NCBI GenBank assembly: GCA_947599875.1
Contig: CANQFV010000003.1
Coordinates: 49,725-113,724 of the forward strand
DNA length: 64,000 nucleotides
Source: an uncultured Oscillospiraceae bacterium
Lineage (GTDB): Bacteria > Bacillota > Clostridia > Oscillospirales > Oscillospiraceae
Direction: 5' to 3'
The notes under the pieces were generated by a model. That model did not search any database. It was not told where the DNA came from and saw only the letters and a list, made by a program, of their open reading frames with translations. This document shows, piece by piece, positions 57,362 through 64,000 of this stretch. A program made the translations under genes and the position numbers. Every line of letters begins with the position of its first letter. The stretch's first letter is position 1.

Positions 57362-57960
57362 AAAAGCTTCACCTCAGGTCTGGACTTCTCCTCACGGCTC
57401 AGGAGCATACGGGCGCAGACAAGGGCGGTCATCAGCAGGAAGCTGAACCAGACCCAGCCCCGGACGCCCGTCAGGGGCATGAGGACGGCCGTCAGCGCAT
57501 AGGCGGCCAGCGTGCGGTAATAGTGGGGCGAGATCCGCACACAGACGGAGAGGAAGATGAACACCGCCGCGAAGACGATTGCCGGGTGGAGATAGGGGTA
57601 CAGCCCCAACAGGACCCCGAAGGAGACGGCGATCCCCTTGCCGCCGTGAAATTCGTAGAAAACCGGGAGGATGTGGCCCACCACCGGGGCGATGAGGATC
57701 AGGGGCATCATCCAGCCGCGGATGCCGGAGGCCATATGTACCGCCAGGTAGACCGGGAGGGCGCCCTTGGCCAGCTCGAAGATCAGGGTGAGGGTGCCGC
57801 ACCAGAAACCGCCGTATTTATAGGCGTTGGACACGCCCGGGTTCCGGTCGGCGCTCTGGGCGAATTTCTCCCGGACCCCGAAGATATTCCCAAAAATATT
57901 GGCGTACAGGACGCTGCCGGAGAGGTAGGCCAGCGCCAGCAGGAAAACAGATCTCCGCAT
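57349..57960 (-). CDS. plsY: Glycerol-3-phosphate acyltransferase PlsY
   Basis: PlsY uses acyl-phosphate to acylate glycerol-3-phosphate, the first step of phospholipid synthesis. The 203-residue membrane protein has the motifs SGSVLYANIFG, the GNPGVSN-like NPGVSNAYKYGG, and GGKGIAVSFG that binds phosphate, with several transmembrane segments. The region 57961-58270 upstream has a short AT-rich tract and the divergent promoter of the surface protein. Confidence 0.93.
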   Translation of the reverse strand: MRRSVFLLALAYLSGSVLYANIFGNIFGVREKFAQSADRNPGVSNAYKYGGFWCGTLTLIFELAKGALPVYLAVHMASGIRGWMMPLILIAPVVGHILPVFYEFHGGKGIAVSFGVLLGLYPYLHPAIVFAAVFIFLSVCVRISPHYYRTLAAYALTAVLMPLTGVRGWVWFSFLLMTALVCARMLLSREEKSRPEVKLLWMR

Positions 57961-58170
57961 GGCTCATTCCCTTTCTTTCGTCTATTTTAAGGCTGTTCCC
58001 CGGGGCGATGCCGGGGCCGTCGATCCGTTTTGGGGCATTATACCACACTCCTCCGGGGTTTTCAAGCCCGCTCCGGGCGCCGAAAAGGGCGGCCGGGGAC
58101 GGCGGGGCGGGGCAGGGCCCGGGATTTGGCAGGATTTCTGTAAAAACAGAGAAAATATCCGTTTTATCCC

Positions 58171-58198
58171 TTGACATTTTGGTTATTTAGTCCATAAT
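58171..58198 (+). promoter_or_regulatory. Promoter of the SLH surface protein
   Basis: TTGACA (58171-58176) and CATAAT (58193-58198) are 16 bases apart. The leader ends with TGAGGAGGAG before the ATG at 58271. The 57961-58270 gap otherwise shows no gene. Confidence 0.65.
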
Positions 58199-58270
58199 CT
58201 CATATAGAAGTGGGAGTGCGCCCCGGGCTGGGCGGCCCCAACAAACATCTTTTTGTGAGGAGGAGACTTT

Positions 58271-61200
58271 ATGGAAAATTCAGGCGTGCGCCGCGGGTTT
58301 AAGCGGCCGCTGGCCCTGATCATCGCGGTGCTGATGGTCATGGCGTGCCTGCCCGTCGCGGCGATGGCGGATGAGCCGGCGTCAGAGGCGGGAAAGCAGG
58401 TTTTGGATGTGACAACGCTTACTGCCGGCGCGTTTTCTGCGGATATGCAGGCGGGAAGCTTTGTCCTTCATCCGAAAAGCGGCGGATCGAATATCAATGA
58501 CGGACAGAAGAAAGAGTTCCCCGACGGGACTGTCGGAACATCGCGCATCAACTTCGGCGGCAAGGCCACAACGACCGGCTGCTCTGTTGAGTTCACTGTC
58601 AATGCCGCTGCGTCGGTAAAGATCTGGTGGGCCTGCGGCGGCGATGGCCGTCAGATGACGATCCTCGATGCCTCCGGCAGCCCCGTTGATACGACGGCTG
58701 AGGAATCAACAAAGAACACGGCCTACATTTCCACGCTGGAGATCCCCGCCGCAGGAACCTATTTCCTGGGCGGAGACAGCGGCAACAACTATATCTTCCG
58801 CGTTGAGGTAACAGAGGAGCAGCCGGCGGCGGCAGAGAAAGTCAACGTGCTGGACGCCTCCACGCTGGAGACCTTTGATTCCGGTAAATATACCGACGGC
58901 GCTGAGCAGAAGGTTGGGGACTACTTCACCATCATATGGAGCGCCAAAGCCGCGGTCAATGACAACAGCAAGACCTTTGCTGACGATTTTACCGGTACGA
59001 AACGCATCAACTTCGGCGGCACGTCTACGATCAACAAGAGCGTTATCAAATTCACCACCTCCGGCCCCGCCACGGTGAAGGTGTGGTGGGTCTGCGGAGG
59101 CGACAAACGCAACATAGACATCTTTGACACCGAAGGGACAGTGAAGTACACCTCCGGTGAAACCAGCGTCAAGAATCAGCTCTACATCTCCACAATGTCC
59201 ACTGAGGCCGCCGGTACTTATTTCCTGGGCGGCGCTTCCGGCAACAACTACATTTACAAAGTAGAGGTCACGGAGCAGCCGGCGGCGGCAGAAGTGACGC
59301 ACGTCTTTGAGTCCAAGGGCTTTATTCAGAAGTTTGACAAGGGTACAAAGGCCGACGGAGAGGCGGAAGCTTATGATGAGTATTTTACGCTTCTCTGGAG
59401 CGCGAATTCCAAGGGAGACACCTCCGGAAAGAGCTGGGCTGACGGCTACAAGACCGAGGGGACAGATTACCGCGTGAACTTCGGCGGGGCGGCCTCCACG
59501 GCCAAGAACGCCCTGCGGTTCAAGACCTCCGGCCCCGCCACGGTGAAAATCTGGTGGGCCTGCGGAGACGATGGCCGCCAGATGACGGTACTTGACGCCT
59601 CCGGCAGCCCCGTTGCTGCGACGGCTGAGGCATCAACAAAGAATACCGCATATCTTTCCACGTTGGAAATTCCCGCCGCGGGGACTTATTTCCTGGGCGG
59701 CAGCGGCGGCAGCAACTACATCTTTAAGGTTGAGGTCACGGAGGGCGGCGGCGCTCCCGCGGCCCGCCCCGAGTGGAGCGGCGTGGCCGCCCCTGTCATC
59801 AAGAGCGTGGCGCTGAACAAGGACGACGCCGGTAAGGTGGATGTCACCGTCACGGCCCTGGTGGGCGACGCCGGCGCGGACAAGGTCAGCGTGACCATGA
59901 GCGACGCCTCCGGCGCGGCCGTCACCACCCTGGATTCCCTGGCGGAGAAGGAGGAGCATGTCCTCACCTTCACCCCCGGCGCCTCCGGGAAGTACACCTT
60001 CTCCGTCACCGCCACCAGGGACAAGGAGGAGACTGCCCATAAGGGCGAGAGCGCGGCCTTCGACTTCACCCTGCCCCTGGCAAAGCCCGTGGTAAAGGGC
60101 GCCACCAACAACGGCGGCGGCAGCGTGCTGGTGGAGTGGAACGCCGTGAAGGAGGCCGACCGGTATGTGGTGGAGGCCAAGGAGGGCGACGCGGTGAAGG
60201 CCACGGCCACCGTGGACAAGGACGCCAAGCTCAGCGCCGTACTCACCGGGCTGGAGATCGGCAAGACCTACACGGTCACTGTCACCGCCAAGCGGGGCGG
60301 GGACGCCGCCGTCTCCGACAAGCTGGAGATCACGGTGACGGCGGAGCGGGAGATCCCCTGGTACTTCGCCGCCTTCGGGTCCAGCACCAGCACCAACACC
60401 GCCCAGAACGGGTATGAGGTGCTGGAGGACGGCTCCGTCAGCATCTGGAGTCTGGGCGGAAAGGGCAAGCTGGTGCCTAACTCCACCGACGGCATCGCCT
60501 TCTATTACACAAGTCTCAATCCCAACGAAGTTAACTTCAAGCTCACCGGAAAGGTTCATGTGGACCAGTGGACGTACTCCAACGGCCAGGACGGCTTCGG
60601 CCTGATGGTCTCCGACCGGGTGGGCGCCCACGGAGCGGGGGCAGATTTCTGGAACAACTCCTACATGGCCGTTGTCACCAAGGTGGAGTACAACTGGAAC
60701 AGCCTGGAGGGCAAGCTCACCGACTCCGGCGGGACGAAATACACCATGCGCCTGGGCATCGGCTCCCAGGAGAAGATCGGCGTGACCCCGGAGAACCTGG
60801 GGGCCCCCAATCTGGCCAGCGAGATCTTTAAGTCCACCATGACCACCCTGGAGACGAGCGCGGGACTTCTGGAGCTGGACGCCGGGGATTACAACCTGGT
60901 GGACAATTACACCGCAGATCCCGGCTATCCCCCCTGCGGCCAGGAGCTTATCACGGACTTTGTGTTCTCCATCGAGAAGAACCCCACCGGCTACTTCGTC
61001 AGCTACTACCCGGAGGGAAGCACGGAGCCCACCGTCGTGAAATACTACGACCCCGAGGCCCTGAGCCACCTGGATCCGGACAACGTGTATCTGGGCTTCT
61101 TCGCCTCCAGAAACGCCAAGATCACCGTCAGCGATATTGAGCTGGAGACCATCGCCGTGGCGGATGACGACCGGCCCGTGGAGGAGCGGCCCATCACCCA

Positions 61201-63622
61201 GGTGACGCCCAGCTATGTGGTGGAGTCCGCCGACATCGCAAACTCCGCCGCCTATGACCTGGTTTACTACGGCAACGCCGACGGGACCCTGGTGGTGAAG
61301 GACGGCAATGGCGTGGAGCTGTATAACGGCCCGGTGACGGCCCTGGAGAAGCAGCATGTCCCTGCCCAGCTCATCCCCGGCAGGAACGTGTTCACCGTCA
61401 CCATGACCCCGGATCCCGACTACAAGCCGGGTGAATACGAGGTGATGGCCGATTACAAACCGGTGACGATCACCCATGTGGTCAACTACAACGTGATGGA
61501 TCCCAGCCGGATCCTGTATGTGGCCCCCGACGGCAGGGGATCCGGAACAAGGGAATTCCCCATGAGCATCTATGACGCCGTGCGCGTGGCCGCCCCGGGG
61601 CAGACCATTGTCCTTTTGGAGGGCACCTATAACCTGACAAGCACCCTGACCATCCAGCGAGGCATTGACGGCACCGCGGACGCCTACATCACCATGATGG
61701 CCGATCCCAACGCCAAGACCAGGCCCGTTCTGGACTTCAACGGCGCCTGCGCCGGTATGGTCATCGCCGGGGATTACTGGCACTTCTACGGATTTGACGT
61801 GACCCGCTCCGCCAACGGCCAGAAGGGCATCCAGGTCTCCGGAAACAACAACATTTTGGAGCGCCTGTTCACCTACCGCAACGGGAACACCGGTATCCAG
61901 ATCAGCCGCTTCAAGGGCTCCGATAAGTTTGAGGATTGGCCCGCCGACAACCTGATCCTCAACTGCTCCTCCTATCTCAACGCCGACTCCGGCTACGAGG
62001 ACGCCGACGGCTTTGCCGCCAAGCTCACCATCGGCGACGGCAACCGGTTCTACGGGTGCATCTCCGCCTACAACGCCGACGACGGGTGGGATCTGTACGC
62101 CAAGGTGGAGACCGGCTCCATCGGCACGGTGGTCATCGAGAACTGCCTGGCCTTTAAGAACGGCTGGATCTTAGACGAGGACGGCAAGGAAGTCAACGCC
62201 GGAAACGGCAACGGCTTTAAGATGGGCGGCGAGAGCCTGCCCGGCGGGCACACCCTGATCAACAGCGCGTCCTTCGGCAACAAGGCCAAGGGGTTTGACT
62301 CCAACAGCTGCCCGGACATCAAGGTGTATAACTCCACCAGCTTCAACAACAACAGCTACAACGTGGCCATGTACACCAACAGCGCCAGTGAGACAAATTA
62401 TGCCGCCCAGGGCATCCTGTCCTACAAGAACAACGGCAACACCACCGGCGAGCAGTTTAAGGTGAAGGGCGCCCAGAAGGAGGATGACCTGAAGGGCGAG
62501 AACAACTATTATTACAACGGTACCGCCTCCGTCAACTCCTCCGGCGTCAAGGTGGAGGACAGCTGGTTCGTCTCCGTGGATATGGAGGCGGCCCTGAACG
62601 GCGGCATCAAGAGGAATGCGGACGGCACCATCAACATGGGCGGGTTCCTGGTTCTCACCGACACCGCCCCCGCAAATGCCGGCGCCCACATGGATCAGGG
62701 CACGGCCCCCACTGTCCCGGCGCTGCCTGAGATCCCCGCGGCGCCCAGCGGCGGCTCCGGCGGCGGCATCACCGGCGGCGGTTCCGCCACTCCCCCTGCC
62801 GGCGGGAATGACGGGTACACCGTCTCCGGCGGCTCCACCACCACCCTGCCTGTGGAGGTCGTCCCCGGCAGCGGCCAGGAGCTGGAGATCACCGTCCGCG
62901 GCGGCGGCAAGGGCAATGTGAAGATCCCCGTCAAGGGCGCGGATTACGGCACCGTGGCCGTCATCGTCCATGAGGACGGCACCGAGGAGGTCATCAGCGG
63001 CACGATTCTCACCGACCAGGGCCTGCTGATCAGCGTGGACGGCTCCGCCACCGTGAAGGTGGAAAACCGCGGCATGACCTTCAGCGATATGGCCGGAGCG
63101 GGCAGCTGGGCCGCCGACGCCGTGAAGTACGTCTCCGCCAGGGGACTCCTCACCGGCACCGCCGCCGGGGTGTTCTCCCCCAACCAGTTCACCACCAGGG
63201 GCGTGGCTCCTGTGATCCTCTACAGGCTGGTAAACGAGCCGGATTGTGATCCCGCCGACTTCAGCGACGTGGCCGACGGCAAGTATTACTCCGAGGCCGT
63301 GGCCTGGGCCGCCGAGAACGGGATCGTCAACGGCTACGCCGACGGCACCTTCCTCCCCGGCAAGAACATCAACCGGGAGGAGCTTGCCACGATCCTCTAC
63401 CGATTTGCCAAGTACATGGGCCTTGACACCAGCGTAAAGGGCGACCTGGCCGCCTTTAAGGACGGCGGGAGCGTCAGCGGGTTTGCCAGGGACGCCATGA
63501 TCTGGTGCGTGGAGAACGGTATCATCAACGGCGTGGGCGGAAATGTCCTGGATCCCTCCGGAACGGCCACCCGCGTGCAGACTGCGGCCGTGATCATGCG
63601 GCTGTGCCAGAAACTGGCTTGA
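58271..63622 (+). CDS. SLH-anchored multidomain protein with PL9 pectate-lyase-like beta-helix
   Basis: A 1783-residue secreted protein. Residues 1-34 are a signal peptide cut after AMA. Three related beta-sandwich repeats follow (about 42-184, 192-335, 342-493), each ending AAGTYFLGG...NYI(F/Y)(K/R)VEV. Then two FN3-like domains (about 500-695), a lectin-like domain (about 696-985), and a right-handed beta-helix of polysaccharide lyase family 9 (about 1083-1460). The calcium aspartates D1246, D1270, D1271 and D1274 have the spacing known in PL9 Pel9A, and K1317 in NGFKMGG is the likely base. A Gly/Pro linker leads to three SLH domains (about 1604-1783). Probable role: cell-surface pectin or rhamnogalacturonan cleavage. 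Confidence 0.93.
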   Translation: MENSGVRRGFKRPLALIIAVLMVMACLPVAAMADEPASEAGKQVLDVTTLTAGAFSADMQAGSFVLHPKSGGSNINDGQKKEFPDGTVGTSRINFGGKATTTGCSVEFTVNAAASVKIWWACGGDGRQMTILDASGSPVDTTAEESTKNTAYISTLEIPAAGTYFLGGDSGNNYIFRVEVTEEQPAAAEKVNVLDASTLETFDSGKYTDGAEQKVGDYFTIIWSAKAAVNDNSKTFADDFTGTKRINFGGTSTINKSVIKFTTSGPATVKVWWVCGGDKRNIDIFDTEGTVKYTSGETSVKNQLYISTMSTEAAGTYFLGGASGNNYIYKVEVTEQPAAAEVTHVFESKGFIQKFDKGTKADGEAEAYDEYFTLLWSANSKGDTSGKSWADGYKTEGTDYRVNFGGAASTAKNALRFKTSGPATVKIWWACGDDGRQMTVLDASGSPVAATAEASTKNTAYLSTLEIPAAGTYFLGGSGGSNYIFKVEVTEGGGAPAARPEWSGVAAPVIKSVALNKDDAGKVDVTVTALVGDAGADKVSVTMSDASGAAVTTLDSLAEKEEHVLTFTPGASGKYTFSVTATRDKEETAHKGESAAFDFTLPLAKPVVKGATNNGGGSVLVEWNAVKEADRYVVEAKEGDAVKATATVDKDAKLSAVLTGLEIGKTYTVTVTAKRGGDAAVSDKLEITVTAEREIPWYFAAFGSSTSTNTAQNGYEVLEDGSVSIWSLGGKGKLVPNSTDGIAFYYTSLNPNEVNFKLTGKVHVDQWTYSNGQDGFGLMVSDRVGAHGAGADFWNNSYMAVVTKVEYNWNSLEGKLTDSGGTKYTMRLGIGSQEKIGVTPENLGAPNLASEIFKSTMTTLETSAGLLELDAGDYNLVDNYTADPGYPPCGQELITDFVFSIEKNPTGYFVSYYPEGSTEPTVVKYYDPEALSHLDPDNVYLGFFASRNAKITVSDIELETIAVADDDRPVEERPITQVTPSYVVESADIANSAAYDLVYYGNADGTLVVKDGNGVELYNGPVTALEKQHVPAQLIPGRNVFTVTMTPDPDYKPGEYEVMADYKPVTITHVVNYNVMDPSRILYVAPDGRGSGTREFPMSIYDAVRVAAPGQTIVLLEGTYNLTSTLTIQRGIDGTADAYITMMADPNAKTRPVLDFNGACAGMVIAGDYWHFYGFDVTRSANGQKGIQVSGNNNILERLFTYRNGNTGIQISRFKGSDKFEDWPADNLILNCSSYLNADSGYEDADGFAAKLTIGDGNRFYGCISAYNADDGWDLYAKVETGSIGTVVIENCLAFKNGWILDEDGKEVNAGNGNGFKMGGESLPGGHTLINSASFGNKAKGFDSNSCPDIKVYNSTSFNNNSYNVAMYTNSASETNYAAQGILSYKNNGNTTGEQFKVKGAQKEDDLKGENNYYYNGTASVNSSGVKVEDSWFVSVDMEAALNGGIKRNADGTINMGGFLVLTDTAPANAGAHMDQGTAPTVPALPEIPAAPSGGSGGGITGGGSATPPAGGNDGYTVSGGSTTTLPVEVVPGSGQELEITVRGGGKGNVKIPVKGADYGTVAVIVHEDGTEEVISGTILTDQGLLISVDGSATVKVENRGMTFSDMAGAGSWAADAVKYVSARGLLTGTAAGVFSPNQFTTRGVAPVILYRLVNEPDCDPADFSDVADGKYYSEAVAWAAENGIVNGYADGTFLPGKNINREELATILYRFAKYMGLDTSVKGDLAAFKDGGSVSGFARDAMIWCVENGIINGVGGNVLDPSGTATRVQTAAVIMRLCQKLA

Positions 63623-63624
63623 AA

Positions 63625-63870
63625 AACTGGCTTGAAAGGCCGCAGGGATCTGACCGTGCGGAAGCTTTCAGCGGATTTCCTACCTTGACGGTAAACTCTG
63701 CGGCCTTCCAATGCCAATAGGACGCGTGCGGGAGGGCCCTCTCGAATTCTGCGGAATTCGAGAGGGCCCTCCCTGCTGCCGCGCTGCAGCGCACGCCCAA
63801 GGGCGCACGTTTGCGCGGCAAGTGGGATTTTTTGCGAGGCAAAGCCCCGCAAAAAATATTGGAATTGGGG
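63625..63870. repeat. Hairpin-mosaic repeat, family A (inverted, right end)
   Basis: Inverted copy with TTGAAAGGCCGCAG/CTGCGGCCTTCCAA over a long loop; linker ACGCGTGCGG; GAGGGCCCTCTCGAATTC/GAATTCGAGAGGGCCCTC with loop TGCG; GCTGCCGCGC/GCGCGGCAAG with inner GCACGCCC/GGGCGCAC; ATTTTTTGCGAGG/CCCCGCAAAAAAT. It directly follows the surface-protein stop. Confidence 0.85.
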
Positions 63871-64000
63871 AGAGCGGGACGGGAGATTTTTCATTGACCG
63901 GAGGCCTTCACCCGGCGTTACAAAGGGACGGTTCTTTTCGTCGTCGCGAAAGCCGCTTAACCTCGCCGCCACGCGAGCGTGACGGCTCAGGCGCGGGCTT
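63871..64000. repeat. Right-end segment shared with 56147-56215
   Basis: GGGCGGGACGGG-type sequence, GGAGGCCTTCACCCGGCGTTAC, AAAGGGACGGTTCTTTT occurs here and, slightly changed, at 56147-56215 behind the other inverted family A copy. The GGGACGGTTCTTTT core is also found in the family B arrays. I see no gene in it; the window ends here. Confidence 0.65.

Noticed and set aside
63397..63972. Minus-strand frame at the right end
   Set aside because: It crosses a family A repeat and the antisense of the SLH domains and has no recognisable domain.

Overview
The window is one continuous chromosomal stretch from a GC-rich, spore-forming member of the Clostridia. An Oscillospiraceae-like gut bacterium (Oscillibacter/Flavonifractor/Dysosmobacter group) fits best. 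The reasons are a SpoVT sporulation regulator, a Gram-positive division cluster (SepF-DivIVA-ileS-lspA), C-terminal S-layer-homology anchoring, a YolD partner of a Y-family polymerase, an MsmX-type sugar ATPase, and the family of GC-rich hairpin repeats. Placement at family level is inference. No rRNA, tRNA or CRISPR array was seen.

Layout. (1) 0-4.1 kb: prmC, recA, recX and rimO on the plus strand, tightly packed. (2) 4.2-6.8 kb: a visibly AT-rich island holding a small HTH regulator, an EcoRI-family adenine methyltransferase and a DUF262-HNH nuclease in one overlapping minus-strand operon; it looks like a laterally acquired restriction or defence cassette. (3) 7.0-11.1 kb: spoVT, then an XRE repressor and ImmA/IrrE protease facing RidA, a Y-family polymerase and YolD, with an operator-covered promoter between them; this looks like a self-contained damage-response switch. 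(4) 11.1-12.5 kb: 1.4 kb of hairpin repeats without genes. (5) 12.4-25 kb, minus strand: an HAD phosphatase, mreB, comF, recD2, uvrB, radC, tsaD, rimI and a polA that lacks proofreading residues. (6) 25.8-38.4 kb: a galactan/galactose locus with a GH42 beta-galactosidase, a divergent LacI regulator, an unrecognised 612-residue protein, a zinc-ribbon protein, GH53 endo-galactanase, TraX-like protein, MsmX ATPase, galK, galE and galT. (7) 38.6-46.6 kb, minus strand: the division/translation cluster. (8) 46.7-55.9 kb: hfq, miaA, mutL and an alanine racemase homologue on the minus strand, divergent from miaB, mutS and a CPBP protease. (9) 56.2-63.6 kb: a glycolipid glycosyltransferase, plsY and a 1783-residue SLH-anchored protein with a PL9 pectate-lyase-like beta-helix.

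How it works together. The window is rich in DNA repair genes (recA, recX, Y-polymerase, recD2, uvrB, radC, polA, mutL, mutS). The PL9 cell-surface enzyme and the GH53/GH42/Leloir genes together suggest use of pectin carrying galactan side chains: backbone attack outside, and processing of imported galacto-oligosaccharides in the cytosol into UDP-glucose and glucose-1-phosphate.

Most unusual features. A modular family of intergenic hairpin mosaics occurs at about eleven places; its stems differ between copies but stay paired. A second family is a string of about ten hairpins, in three large copies. Other points for a second look are the methyltransferase/DUF262-HNH pairing, the XRE/ImmA-controlled translesion module, the uncharacterised 612-residue protein of the galactan locus, and an alanine racemase homologue whose PLP-binding lysine position is threonine.
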